From an uncultured Clostridia bacterium (lineage in GTDB: Bacteria; Bacillota; Clostridia; Oscillospirales; Oscillospiraceae): DNA of 64,000 nt. The position numbers were made by a program, and so were the translations under genes. This document shows, piece after piece, positions 1 through 8,236 of this stretch. How positions within the stretch are numbered: position 1 is the stretch's first letter; every line of letters begins with the position of its first letter. The DNA lies in the NCBI GenBank assembly GCA_932222125.1, contig CAKNZJ010000194.1, forward strand, positions 1-64,000. Reading direction: 5' to 3'. The notes under the pieces are model-generated. The model was not told the origin of the DNA. It saw nothing but the letters and a program-made list of their open reading frames with translations, and searched no databases.

Positions 1-1731
1 AACGCCAGCGTGTACCTCAGTGGCGATGTGACGGTCAGCGGCAATACAGGGAGTGCAGGGAACAAGAACTTGTGGGTTAAAGGAGATAGCATCCTCCAGC
101 TGGATAACAATGTTACCGGGAAGGTGTACGTTACCTTCGGCACACCCCGCCAGGGACTTAAATTCGGTGTCAGCAATAACTATACGGCAATAAATTCCGA
201 TCAAACGGCAGTGTTCTACCCTGATCCTGCAGGAACTAACCTTATAGGTCAGGTAGTGGGGAATGACTTGCAGTGGAAAATCCTGCGGTATGTTGCTGAG
301 ATTGTGGACAAAAATGGCAATTCAATCACTGATAACAATGGTCAACCCTATACCTTCGGGAGTATAACAGAGGCTGTTCAGCAGCTTGCCAATGTAAGAG
401 AAGCAGATGGCAGTCAGAGCTGTATCATCAAGCTGATGGATCAGAGCGGCCAGGACGATCCCACTATCAAAGAAAGATACATAGACTTTGGTGGAAATGT
501 TAGCATAGTTTACCTGGATCTGAATGGACAGACCGTAATGACTCAAGCGCTGGTTATCCCCGATAATGTTACCCTGGTGGGAATGGACACTTCTGGCAAG
601 CTGAAAAACTCTGCCACAGAAGGCGCACCTCAGGGGCAGCTAAAAGTGGCGTCTGGCTATACAAAGGGAACTATGAAGGACCATAAGTCCGGCATTATAC
701 AACTGGAAACATCTACCGCTGGTGATCTCACAATCGATTTTGCTCAAAACAATACGACGAATATTACGAATGGTACCCCCACACCCAAGGGCATTGGGGT
801 GAAAATGGCGAATTCTTATCCCCAGTACGGAGGGGAGTATTTGCCAGTGATGACCAGTACAGCAAGCACTTTGGTGGGCTACCCAACCCTGGATGGGACC
901 GGGACCATAGAAACGCCTGTCAGTGGTTTCTATGAGACCACATATAAGTTTGCTCGATTTAGACTGGAGCCCGTGAAGCACCACATCGTACTGGATCGAA
1001 CAGAAAACAAGGTCGTATTGGGGACCTACATGATGTTCCAGAGCAACTCCCAGGACTTGGTGGATGCCAGATGGGCAATCCAGGAAACCATCACCGCGCC
1101 TAATAACGCGGGCAGTAAATCCACCTATAAGAATCTACCCGCCAACGAGTATGGTGCGGCACCGAGCTTAGGTTGGAGAGGCCCCCACTTCTGTTACTAT
1201 GTTGAAACTACCTTTGAAGGTAACAATATTGTAAAAGATGCTCTTGTGACCGGAAATGCTTATACGCTGACAAATATCCTAAAGTTCCGGACGCTGGGGT
1301 ATGAGGATCTAACTGAAAATCAGATTAACACAATCTTTGGAGCGCTAACCTCACTAAGTGATATGGATAACCTAAATATAAAACTCAATAGTTTGACCAT
1401 TGAGAGAAAAGCGGATACGCCTTACTTAGGGAGTTATACCGGTGACTATCTAGCTGTAAACAACGCTGGTGAGTGTGCGTTCACGCCATCTAGTAATTGG
1501 GAAGCGGATAAGGTTAAGCTGATGGAGCAGCTAAAAGATCCGACTACACAGAAAAATAATCTGATTAGTTACTCCCACAAGCTGGAGACAATAAGTGAAA
1601 AGGACCTGAAGGCTATTGTGGAAGCTGCCTATGTGAAGGCAACTGCAGCGCAACAACAAAGTATGAGAAGCTTTTTATGGACTCTAGGTCTTGTAATGGA
1701 TGGTAACGGAGTAATTACTCCCAAAAGCTGA
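1..1731 (+). CDS. Large surface/adhesin-like protein, C-terminal part (5' end outside window)
   Basis: The reading frame is already open at base 1, so this is the C-terminal ~576 residues of a longer protein. The first ~90 residues are rich in G, N, T, V and S with short strand-like repeats (GDVTVSGNTG, NLWVKGD), the texture of beta-helix adhesins of gut Clostridia. After that come EIVDKNGNSI- and FGSITEAVQQL-type stretches and a unique C-terminus. I see no LPXTG motif, no C-terminal membrane anchor and no choline- or S-layer-binding repeat in the visible part, so how it is attached is unknown. The segment around residues 330-400 (MMFQSN, RWAIQETITAPNN, KSTYK, GPHF) recurs in the relic at 2031-2383, showing a local paralogue. 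Base composition is more AT-rich than the neighbouring housekeeping genes. Function is inferred from composition only. Confidence 0.7.
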   Translation, partial: NASVYLSGDVTVSGNTGSAGNKNLWVKGDSILQLDNNVTGKVYVTFGTPRQGLKFGVSNNYTAINSDQTAVFYPDPAGTNLIGQVVGNDLQWKILRYVAEIVDKNGNSITDNNGQPYTFGSITEAVQQLANVREADGSQSCIIKLMDQSGQDDPTIKERYIDFGGNVSIVYLDLNGQTVMTQALVIPDNVTLVGMDTSGKLKNSATEGAPQGQLKVASGYTKGTMKDHKSGIIQLETSTAGDLTIDFAQNNTTNITNGTPTPKGIGVKMANSYPQYGGEYLPVMTSTASTLVGYPTLDGTGTIETPVSGFYETTYKFARFRLEPVKHHIVLDRTENKVVLGTYMMFQSNSQDLVDARWAIQETITAPNNAGSKSTYKNLPANEYGAAPSLGWRGPHFCYYVETTFEGNNIVKDALVTGNAYTLTNILKFRTLGYEDLTENQINTIFGALTSLSDMDNLNIKLNSLTIERKADTPYLGSYTGDYLAVNNAGECAFTPSSNWEADKVKLMEQLKDPTTQKNNLISYSHKLETISEKDLKAIVEAAYVKATAAQQQSMRSFLWTLGLVMDGNGVITPKS

Positions 1732-1759
1732 TAGATTTTGCTAAAGAGGAGGGAAGCGC

Positions 1760-1951
1760 ATGGACAGGAAGCAAATATATCTTGCTCCAGAAGCAACAAT
1801 CTTTAGCTTTGTACCTGGGGAAAAGCTGAGCGCGATAAGTGAGCACAGCGATGACCCGTGGATTACGAACGAGCCCGGAAATCTTGATTGGGATATCACA
1901 TCGGATAGAATTGATATTGATACAGATGTGAGTTTTGGGCCCGAGGACTAA
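1760..1951 (+). CDS. Small acidic protein of unknown function
   Basis: This gene encodes 63 residues starting 28 bases after the surface-protein stop, with a good ribosome site (AGAGGAGGGA) 6-7 bases before the ATG. The protein is strongly acidic, with many D and E residues toward the C-terminus, and has no signal peptide or membrane segment. It begins MDRKQIYLAPEATIFSF. The short Y-x-A-P-E/K-x-x-x-F pattern is one I associate loosely with small proteins encoded after large surface proteins in gut anaerobes; I cannot assign a role. It is probably co-transcribed with the upstream gene, since the first terminator follows it at 1998-2037. Confidence 0.7.
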   Translation: MDRKQIYLAPEATIFSFVPGEKLSAISEHSDDPWITNEPGNLDWDITSDRIDIDTDVSFGPED

Positions 1952-1997
1952 CTAAGCGAGGAAACTCTTATATTCAAAAAGAGCAACTGAACGCATA

Positions 1998-2037
1998 TTA
2001 AAAGGTCCGGGTGGCAACTGCCACCCGGACCTTTTAA
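1998..2037 (+). terminator. Rho-independent terminator, perfect 19-bp stem
   Basis: Arms 1998-2016 and 2019-2037 are perfect inverted complements with a GC-rich core and A/T ends, so the 3' arm ends in TTTT. It closes the surface protein and small-protein operon. Confidence 0.9.
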
Positions 2038-2383
2038 TTATTGGAACGGTGGAGAATCGCATGATGTTCCAGACCAATGCCCCGGCGCTGCTGGAGCTTA
2101 GATGGGCCTTTAGTAAAACGGTCACTGCGCCTAATAACGGCGAATCCAAATCCACCTATCAATATCCCCCTTCCAAGTCCTATGGCAGTAAGAATGAATT
2201 GGGTTTGGTTGGATCCCATTTCACCGCCCATATAGAGACGGTATGTCTTTTGTCCAAACTTCATTCAGAGCATCATATCCGGGTGGCGATGGACTTGGAT
2301 GGGACCTGACCTCTGCCGATCACAAGACCACCTTCGATGGAATCAAGGCGTATGTGCCAGAGGTTCTTGGGGTGGAGATTTGA
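2031..2383 (+). pseudogene. Frameshifted relic of a paralogous surface protein
   Basis: From about 2043, frame 3 encodes ENRMMFQTNAPALLELRWAF followed by SKTVTAPNNGESKSTYQ and LGLVGSHFTAHIET. This matches residues ~330-400 of the surface protein at 1-1731 nearly block for block (MMFQ, RWA, TAPNN, SKSTY, GPHF/GSHF, VET/IET). Near 2235-2245 the coding sense moves to frame 2 (SFVQTSFRASYPGGDGLGWD and onward) and runs to a TGA at 2381-2383, ending IKAYVPEVLGVEI. The frame-2 tail does not resemble the C-terminus of the intact gene, so the relic comes from a different paralogue. There is no ribosome site or start, and it lies directly behind a terminator. It looks like a duplicated or recombined remnant. 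Confidence 0.75.
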
Positions 2384-2535
2384 AAAAACTATCATACTCC
2401 CAAAAGCAAAATTCCAGAAAATACCGCAGTGTCCCATAGAGAACGCCAACACAATTATAGTAGCCTTCACCAGTTTTTATCAAATCCAATCGGATTTATT
2501 TGATTCAATTTGGTGATATTTTTTGGAAAAACCTC

Positions 2536-2564
2536 TTTACAACCCTAAAAAACTATGCTATCCT
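2536..2564 (+). promoter_or_regulatory. Promoter of the reverse rubrerythrin gene
   Basis: TTTACA at 2536-2541, a 17-base spacer, then TATCCT at 2559-2564. The -10 box overlaps the left edge of the palindrome at 2562-2594. Confidence 0.65.
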
Positions 2565-2594
2565 GATTAACAGGAATAATTCCTGTTAATCAGG
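2562..2594. promoter_or_regulatory. Perfect 33-bp palindromic operator candidate
   Basis: Two perfectly complementary 16-base arms around a single central A span the -10 box and the predicted transcription start. Its core, CAGGAAT-A-ATTCCTG, has the 7-1-7 geometry of Fur/PerR-family operators but not the PerR or Fur consensus sequence. Position suggests repression of the rubrerythrin gene. Which regulator binds is unknown. Confidence 0.6.
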
Positions 2595-2671
2595 ACCATT
2601 ACTCATTCCAAGGCAGACCTTCGGTGCAATGCCGAAGGCTAAAAATCTTGAAATATCGGAGGAACACTATT

Positions 2672-3259
2672 ATGAAAAAATGGATTTGTTCTGTTTGTGG
2701 CTATGTGTACGAGGGCGAAAATCCCCCCGCCGAGTGCCCTGTCTGCCATGTTCCCGCTTCTAAGTTCAAAGAGCAGACCGGCGATATGAAGCTGGCCGCT
2801 GAGCACGAGTACGGCATCTACGAGAAGACCGTGAAGAACAACGCCGACATCAGCGCAGAGGACAAGGCCTACATCCTGGAGCAGCTGAAGGCCAACTTCA
2901 ATGGCGAGTGCGCTGAGGTGGGTATGTATCTGTGCATGGCCCGCATTGCCCACCGCGAGGGCTATCCCGAGATCGGTCTGTACTGGGAGAAGGCCGCTTA
3001 TGAGGAGGCCGAGCACGCCTCCAAGTTTGCTGAGCTGCTGGGCGCTGAGATCGAACCCAACATGAAGGCGGACACTAAGGCAAACCTGGCCTGGCGTGTA
3101 GACTGCGAGTTCGGCGCCACCCAGGGCAAGTTCGACCTGGCCGCCTGCGCCAAAAAGAACGGCCTGGACGCCATCCACGACACCGTCCACGAGATGGCTC
3201 GCGACGAGGCCCGCCATGGACTGGCTTTCAAGGGCCTGTTGGAGCGCTACTTCAAGTAA
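2672..3259 (+). CDS. Reverse rubrerythrin (rubredoxin domain first), peroxide detoxification
   Basis: The protein has 195 residues. An N-terminal rubredoxin-like domain (CSVCGYVY at 5-12, then CPVC) is followed by a four-helix ferritin-like domain (about 50-195). The iron ligands are visible in [21 protein letters not shown] and MARDEARHG. This domain order is the reverse of classical rubrerythrin. Family members reduce hydrogen peroxide to water with electrons from NADH-linked rubredoxin systems and act in the cytoplasm of anaerobes. I chose the ATG at 2672, 9 bases after GGAGG, over an in-frame start at 2624 that has no ribosome site. It is single-gene transcribed, with a promoter and palindromic operator upstream and a terminator at 3286-3322. 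A second, classical rubrerythrin lies at 50330-50962. Confidence 0.93.
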   Translation: MKKWICSVCGYVYEGENPPAECPVCHVPASKFKEQTGDMKLAAEHEYGIYEKTVKNNADISAEDKAYILEQLKANFNGECAEVGMYLCMARIAHREGYPEIGLYWEKAAYEEAEHASKFAELLGAEIEPNMKADTKANLAWRVDCEFGATQGKFDLAACAKKNGLDAIHDTVHEMARDEARHGLAFKGLLERYFK

Positions 3260-3285
3260 GCTGCCGTCGGATAAACGATCAAATA

Positions 3286-3322
3286 AAAAAGAGAGGATTG
3301 GGTTTTCCATCCTCTCTTTTTT
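3286..3322 (+). terminator. Rho-independent terminator after rubrerythrin
   Basis: A 12-base stem (3287-3298 with 3309-3320) built on GAGAGGAT/ATCCTCTC ends in a run of T. Confidence 0.9.
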
Positions 3323-3360
3323 ACTGAAAATGATCTCCCTTGTTGACATTTTCAGTAAAA
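3319..3360. promoter_or_regulatory. 14-bp inverted repeat around the acyltransferase -35 box
   Basis: TTTTACTGAAAATG (3319-3332) and its exact complement (3347-3360) are separated by 14 bases. The right arm overlaps the TTGACA of the next promoter and the left arm overlaps the previous terminator's T run. It may be an operator or a DNA-level accident of terminator evolution. Confidence 0.45.
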
Positions 3361-3371
3361 TCCGTTACCAT
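3343..3371 (+). promoter_or_regulatory. Promoter of the acyltransferase gene
   Basis: TTGACA at 3343-3348, a 17-base spacer, then TACCAT at 3366-3371. The start codon is 62 bases downstream. Confidence 0.6.
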
Positions 3372-3433
3372 AACCTTCATATTGCAACCCTTGCACCGGC
3401 TGGCTTTCCCAGCAATCAAGGAGGCTTACCGCC

Positions 3434-3973
3434 ATGTGGACCCTGCTTCGCAAATTCAAACGCATTCTCCGCCCCGACCCAGTAACCAGGTTCTGGAAAC
3501 TCCGAACACATATCCTCCGCCCCAACCGCTGGCGCAGGTTATTTGCGCCGCTATATATTCACGCCAGCCAGAAAATTTTAGATCGGCACAATGCCCTCAT
3601 CCCCTGCCTGGATAACATCCAGCCCTTTGCCACTCCCCACGGCCTAGCAGGTATCTTTATCTCCTATGGGGCCAAGGTGGGCACCGGCTGCACCATCTTC
3701 CACCAGGTTACAATTGGCTCCAACACCCTGGCAGACAGCCGTGGTGCGGGTGCCCCCACCATTGGGAACAACGTTTACATCGGTGCGGGCGCCAAGATTA
3801 TTGGAGCCGTTACCATTGGTGACGGCTCACGCATTGGCGCCAATGCGGTGGTCACATTCGACGTTCCCTCCAATGCTACAGTGGTCCTTCCTTCCCCCAA
3901 GGTCATCGTTCACGATGGTCCGCGGGATAATGTTTTTGTATCCTGGGAACGCTTTCAACATCCAAAATCATAG
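3434..3973 (+). CDS. Hexapeptide-repeat acyltransferase, serine acetyltransferase-like
   Basis: The protein has 179 residues. From about residue 70 it shows the left-handed beta-helix hexapeptide pattern (GAKVGTGCTIFHQVTIGSNT, PTIGNNVYIGAGAKIIGAVT, IGDGSRIGANAVV). The FHQVTIG and GAPTIGNNVYIGAGAKI blocks are typical of serine O-acetyltransferase/maltose acetyltransferase relatives. The N-terminus is short and very basic (RKFKRILRPDP, HILRPNRWRR) and lacks the long helical domain of housekeeping CysE, so the acceptor may be another hydroxyl group, such as a sugar. The ATG follows AAGGAGG. It has its own promoter and terminator and no pathway neighbours. Confidence 0.8.
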   Translation: MWTLLRKFKRILRPDPVTRFWKLRTHILRPNRWRRLFAPLYIHASQKILDRHNALIPCLDNIQPFATPHGLAGIFISYGAKVGTGCTIFHQVTIGSNTLADSRGAGAPTIGNNVYIGAGAKIIGAVTIGDGSRIGANAVVTFDVPSNATVVLPSPKVIVHDGPRDNVFVSWERFQHPKS

Positions 3974-3974
3974 G

Positions 3975-4007
3975 AAAGGTCCGCCGAATAATTTCGGCGG
4001 ACCTTTT
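3975..4007 (+). terminator. Rho-independent terminator after the acyltransferase
   Basis: A perfect 14-base stem (3975-3988 with 3993-4006), AAAGGTCCGCCGAA and its complement, with a short loop and a terminal TTTT. Confidence 0.9.
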
Positions 4008-4052
4008 ACTTTCCTGCTATCAGCTCGACCCATTGGCAGGCATTGCATCAGC

Positions 4053-4412
4053 TCAGCCGGGAGGCCAGGTCAGATCCCGCCCAGATAGCACATGGAAATG
4101 CAGGTGGGAAACTGACTGACCAGCCTTGGCCCCACAATTGGACACCACACGAAAGTCGGTGATCCCCAGCTTCTTCGTCACCTCGGAGATGACCTCAAAA
4201 CAGTGGGCTACGATAGAGGAGTTTCCCTTGGTGATCTCCCCGCAGGAACTGATATGGGCCTTAGGGATGACCAGGAAATGGATGGGGGCCTGTGGGTTGA
4301 TATCATAAAAGGCATAACAGGTATGGTCCTCGTAAATCTTGTTGGAGGGAATCTCCCCCTTGATGATCTGACAGAACAGACAGTCTGAATCGCACCTCAA
4401 CACATTGGACAT
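4053..4412 (-). CDS. HIT family (histidine triad) nucleotide-binding protein
   Basis: The protein has 119 residues. It starts MSNVLRCDSDCLFCQII, where CxxC is the usual N-terminal zinc-site pair, and carries the signature SHLHFHVLSG (H-x-H-x-H) near the C-terminus. Members hydrolyse purine nucleotide phosphoramidates and aminoacyl-adenylates in the cytoplasm. I chose the ATG at 4412, which follows GGGAGG; an in-frame upstream start at 4457 lies inside alaS and lacks a ribosome site. It sits 13 bases after alaS on the same strand, which fits clearance of aminoacyl-AMP or related by-products of the synthetase, although that link is an inference. It ends the T-box operon. Confidence 0.93.
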   Translation of the reverse strand: MSNVLRCDSDCLFCQIIKGEIPSNKIYEDHTCYAFYDINPQAPIHFLVIPKAHISSCGEITKGNSSIVAHCFEVISEVTKKLGITDFRVVSNCGAKAGQSVSHLHFHVLSGRDLTWPPG

Positions 4413-4425
4413 GGATGTCCCTCCC

Positions 4426-7080
4426 TTACACGCCCAGTTTGCCGGCCACAAAGTCATCTACAGCCGCCAAAGCATCGTCTAGCTTCATCACATCGGACCC
4501 ACCGCCCATGGCCATATCCGGCTTTCCGCCGCCCTTTCCACCGCAGATTGACGCGACGGCCTTCATCATATCTCCGGCCTTTACCCCACGGGCCACGGCC
4601 TGCTTGCCACACACCGCCTGGAGCGTGATCTTCCCGTCGTTCACCGCCGCCAGAACCGCCGCCACACTTTCATCCTTATCCTTGACGGTATCTCCTATCT
4701 GACGTAAGCGGCTGGCGTCCGCCTCCGGAAGCACGGCGGTGATCACCTTCAGCCCCCCTACATCATGGGCTGCAAACAGGATGCGCTCCGCCTCTCCAGC
4801 AGCTTCCTTGGCTTGGTAGCGCTCCACTTGACGGCGTAGCTCCCGCAGTTCTTCTAAGCTCTGCTCCACCTTCCCCCGTAGGCTGACCGGCTTGGTCTTG
4901 AGCAGGGCCGCTGCCTCAAACAGCAACTGCTGGTTACGGTTCATCACCTCCAGGGATACCTGACCGGTGGTAGCCTCGATACGGCGCACGCCACTGGCCA
5001 CGGAGAATTCACTAGAAATGTAGAACACCCCTGCCTTGGCGGTGTTATCCAGGTGGGTCCCACCGCAGAACTCTACCGACCAGCCATGGCCCATATCCAC
5101 CACACGGACGATATCGCCATATTTCTCGCCAAACAGGGCGATGGCCCCACGCTCCTTGGCCTGCTGGATGGGCATCTCCTCTGTGACGATGTCATAACCG
5201 GCCAGAATTGCCCCATTTACCAGGGAGGACACCTGCTCCAGCTCCTGAGGTGTCATAGCGGAAAAGTGGGTAAAATCAAAGCGCAGCCGGTCTGGCTCCA
5301 CCAGCGAGCCCGCCTGGTGAACATGGTCCCCCAACACCTTGCGCAGCGCCGCATCCAACAGATGGGTGGCAGAATGGGCACGCATGATGGCAGCGCGCCG
5401 CGCCACGTCAATAGACACGGTGGTCACATCCCCCACTTTCAACGTGCCTGACTGCACCACACCGTAGTGCATATACTTTCCGCCCTTATTCCTCTGCACA
5501 TTGGTGACCGCAAAGAGTCCAACCGGTCCCTGGATGGTGCCGTGGTCGGCCACCTGCCCACCCATCTCGGCATACATGGTGGTCTGGTCCAGAACCAGAA
5601 TGGCCTCCGCCCCGGCAGCCACCTCCTCCCGCAACTCCTCCCCGGCCACAATGGCCACGATCTTCCCCTCTGTCACATGGTTGTCATAGCCTACAAACTG
5701 TGTCTCAGGCACATCCTTTCCAAATTCCACACCGGCCCAGCCTAGATCGCCTAGCGCCTCCCTGGCCTTACGGGCCCGCTGGCGCTGCTCTTCCATTTGT
5801 ATCTGGAATCCTTTTTCATCCAGTGCCATTCCCTGCTCCCGGGCCATCTCCAGGGTCAGGTCAATGGGAAAACCATAGGTGTCGTACAGTTTGAACGCGT
5901 CCGCACCAGAGAAGGTTTTTTCTCCCCGCTCCGTGTAGTCTGCCAGCATTTCATGAAATATCCTTAACCCGCCGTCAATGGTCTTGGCAAAATTCTCTTC
6001 CTCCACCCGTATGATCTTGGTAATATAGCCCCTACGCTCCCGCAGCTCAGGATAGTGCCCCTCATTCTCCTGGATCACAGTATCGCACACCTGGTATAGG
6101 AAGGGATCGTTCACACCAAGCAGCTTGCCATGGCGGGCAGCCCGGCGTAGCAGGCGGCGCAGCACATAACCCCGGCCCTCATTGGAGGGAAGCACCCCAT
6201 CACAGATCATGAAGGTGGCTGAACGGATATGATCGGTGATCACCCGGAGGGAGACGTCCTTCTCATGGGTCTGACCGTAATGGGCGCCGGTGATTTCAGA
6301 CACCTTATGGGTGATATTCATCACAGTATCCACGTCAAACAGGGAAGACACTCCCTGGCAGGCACAGGCTAGCCGCTCCAGCCCCATTCCCGTGTCAATG
6401 TTCTTCTGCTTCAGCTCAGTGTAATTGCCCTCCCCATCGTTGTCAAACTGGGAAAAAACGTTGTTCCACACCTCCATATAGCGGTCACAGTCGCAGCCCA
6501 CAGTACAATCGGGCTTATCGCACCCCCACTCCGGGCCCCGGTCATAGTACACCTCGGAGCAAGGGCCACAGGGACCGGAGCCATGCTCCCAGAAATTGTC
6601 CTCCTTGCCGAAGCGGAAGATGCGCTCCTCGGCAATTCCAATCTCGTCCCGCCAGATGCGGAAGGCCTCATCATCGTCCACATAAACCGAAGGATACAGC
6701 CGGTCTGGGTCCAGCCCCACCCAATCAGAGGAGGTCAAAAATTCCCAGCACCACGCGATGGCCTCATGCTTAAAGTAATCTCCAAAGGAAAAGTTACCTA
6801 GCATCTCAAAATATGTGCCATGGCGGGCGGTCTTGCCGATATTCTCAATATCACCGGTACGGATGCACTTCTGGCAGGTGCACACACGGCGGCTGGGAGG
6901 CTCCTGCTCCCCGGTGAACCACGGCTTCATGGGGGCCATACCAGAATTGATGAGCAGCAAGGACGCATCGTTCTGGGGGATTAGGGAAAAGCTTGGCAGG
7001 CGCAGATGTCCCTTGCTCTCAAAAAACTCCAAGAACATCTCCCGCAGTTCATTCAGGCCATATGGCTTAGGTTCGCGCAT
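4426..7080 (-). CDS. alaS: Alanyl-tRNA synthetase
   Basis: The protein has 884 residues, a normal length. It catalyses ATP-dependent charging of tRNA-Ala. The N-terminal class II catalytic core is clear (LREMFLEFFESKGHLRLPSF, MAPMKPWFTG, RHGTYFEMLGNFSFGDYFK). The editing domain has HSATHLL with distal CGGTHLDNT, which form the zinc and proofreading site near residues 560-665. The C-terminal coiled coil and DHHA1-like domain end in GGGKPDMAMGGG. I chose the ATG at 7080 behind GGAGGT; the GTG at 7095 has no ribosome site. It lies 15 bases after the ASCH fusion gene and 13 bases before the HIT gene, in one T-box-controlled operon. Confidence 0.98.
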   Translation of the reverse strand: MREPKPYGLNELREMFLEFFESKGHLRLPSFSLIPQNDASLLLINSGMAPMKPWFTGEQEPPSRRVCTCQKCIRTGDIENIGKTARHGTYFEMLGNFSFGDYFKHEAIAWCWEFLTSSDWVGLDPDRLYPSVYVDDDEAFRIWRDEIGIAEERIFRFGKEDNFWEHGSGPCGPCSEVYYDRGPEWGCDKPDCTVGCDCDRYMEVWNNVFSQFDNDGEGNYTELKQKNIDTGMGLERLACACQGVSSLFDVDTVMNITHKVSEITGAHYGQTHEKDVSLRVITDHIRSATFMICDGVLPSNEGRGYVLRRLLRRAARHGKLLGVNDPFLYQVCDTVIQENEGHYPELRERRGYITKIIRVEEENFAKTIDGGLRIFHEMLADYTERGEKTFSGADAFKLYDTYGFPIDLTLEMAREQGMALDEKGFQIQMEEQRQRARKAREALGDLGWAGVEFGKDVPETQFVGYDNHVTEGKIVAIVAGEELREEVAAGAEAILVLDQTTMYAEMGGQVADHGTIQGPVGLFAVTNVQRNKGGKYMHYGVVQSGTLKVGDVTTVSIDVARRAAIMRAHSATHLLDAALRKVLGDHVHQAGSLVEPDRLRFDFTHFSAMTPQELEQVSSLVNGAILAGYDIVTEEMPIQQAKERGAIALFGEKYGDIVRVVDMGHGWSVEFCGGTHLDNTAKAGVFYISSEFSVASGVRRIEATTGQVSLEVMNRNQQLLFEAAALLKTKPVSLRGKVEQSLEELRELRRQVERYQAKEAAGEAERILFAAHDVGGLKVITAVLPEADASRLRQIGDTVKDKDESVAAVLAAVNDGKITLQAVCGKQAVARGVKAGDMMKAVASICGGKGGGKPDMAMGGGSDVMKLDDALAAVDDFVAGKLGV

Positions 7081-7095
7081 GGAAATTACCTCCAC

Positions 7096-7989
7096 TTATT
7101 CTAAATTTTTCAGTCCATCGTAAAGCTCCGTAAAGGATTTTTGCAAACGGCAGCGGCCAAAGGAGAACTCCTTATCCTCTCCAAATTCCAGCAGCCAGCA
7201 CTTGGCCAGCTCCTCCACCGTACACTCCAGAGTGTGGAAGAACTGACGGTAGGCGAAGTCCCGGGCAGGAGTGCCCTCCTCAAACCGGCTGTCGATGAGC
7301 GATTCCGTCACCTGGTCCAAGGGATAGAGTTTCAGGTGCATCAGCTCATGGACGATGACCTCCTCTAAATTCTCCCGCTTGGGATTGACGGCGTTGAGCA
7401 TCAAAATAGCTTTTTTGTCATCGCAATCCACCTTGAAGTCGCCGCTCTTATGCCATTCTGGATCATCTACCAGTTCTAGGCGGACGTCCCAATCCGGCGT
7501 CAGGCGCAGCTTTTTACACCATTTCTCAAAGAGGGCGGGGATGTCTGGCGTATTGGGGAAAACCATCTCAAACTCCTCGCACACCACCAGCATATCCGGG
7601 GAAAATTCCAGCCCTGCCCCCTCCAATTCCGCGCGGAAAAAGTCCTCGTGAACCTGCCGCCAATATGCTAAGGAGCGATCCCCCTCTCCTTCCCGGTATG
7701 CATGTTCCCTAGACACCTGGTGAAACGGGATCACGTACACCCGGGTGGTACGGATGACACATACTGCCTCATCCCGGCTGTTGAGAATCACGCTGTACTT
7801 CCCGGCCTGGGGCATGGACTTCCCATCCCGGTCATACCACACCATTGCACTGGCTGTCGCTGTCTTGACACCGGTGCGGGTGAGCTCCGCCAGCAGGTCT
7901 GGCTCAGCTCCATACATCCATGCCTCATATTCCTTGTCCTCATGGGGGTTAACAGCCTGGTAGGCCGCCCACATCTCCTGATGGGTCAT
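7096..7989 (-). CDS. ASCH domain fused to an HExxH metallopeptidase-like domain
   Basis: The protein has 297 residues. Residues 1-145 look like an ASCH/PUA-like RNA-binding domain: LTRTGVKTATASAMVWYDRD, then the signature EGEGDRSLAYWRQVHEDFF. Residues ~150-297 form a second domain with VIVHELMHLKLYPLD, an HExxH zinc motif around residue 215, and a downstream acidic helix, FFHTLECTVEELAK. I know ASCH proteins as nucleic-acid or cytidine-derivative binding folds and HExxH as a zinc hydrolase motif; I do not recognise this fusion as a named family. The ATG follows AGGAGGTTTGAT. It is the first gene after the T-box and precedes alaS by 15 bases, suggesting expression in response to uncharged tRNA-Ala. 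Its substrate is unknown. Confidence 0.85.
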   Translation of the reverse strand: MTHQEMWAAYQAVNPHEDKEYEAWMYGAEPDLLAELTRTGVKTATASAMVWYDRDGKSMPQAGKYSVILNSRDEAVCVIRTTRVYVIPFHQVSREHAYREGEGDRSLAYWRQVHEDFFRAELEGAGLEFSPDMLVVCEEFEMVFPNTPDIPALFEKWCKKLRLTPDWDVRLELVDDPEWHKSGDFKVDCDDKKAILMLNAVNPKRENLEEVIVHELMHLKLYPLDQVTESLIDSRFEEGTPARDFAYRQFFHTLECTVEELAKCWLLEFGEDKEFSFGRCRLQKSFTELYDGLKNLE

Positions 7990-8002
7990 ATCAAACCTCC
8001 TA

Positions 8003-8232
8003 ATACAGCAAAAAATCCCTGCCCGACTCAGGGGTGAAGCAAACGCTCCACGGTACCACCCTGATTTCCTTCAGGCAAGGACGCTCATTCATCCGATAAC
8101 GGGGACAGTCCGCCCCGCTCGTCGCGGGGAAGCTCAAGAGCGGCGCGTCCGCCTGCTTCGCGTGAGGGCTTTCACCATCCCCTCTCGCTTGTACGCAGCC
8201 TGGCAGACTTAACTCTGTCATCGCATCTACCG
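8003..8232 (-). promoter_or_regulatory. T-box leader, probably sensing tRNA-Ala
   Basis: On the minus strand the leader contains stem I elements (GATGACAGAG early, GGTGAAAGCC at the distal side) and the conserved T-box AGGGTGGTACCG at 8062-8051. It ends in a CCCTG/CAGGG terminator with six T (8036-8010). It lies between a strong promoter and the ASCH-alaS-HIT operon, so alanine is the expected specificity. A GCG at 8146-8144 is a possible specifier codon, but I did not fold the RNA. Confidence 0.9.
8010..8036 (-). terminator. Regulated terminator of the T-box leader
   Basis: A short stem CCCTG/CAGGG is followed by six T on the minus strand. It is mutually exclusive with the T-box antiterminator. 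Confidence 0.7.
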
Positions 8233-8236
8233 AGTT

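Noticed and set aside
2639..3349. A 236-codon open frame antisense to the reverse rubrerythrin
   Set aside because: It is the shadow of a strongly supported gene and overlaps its terminator and promoter.
8000..8221. A 73-codon open frame in the alaS operon leader
   Set aside because: It lies entirely within the T-box RNA and shows no ribosome site.
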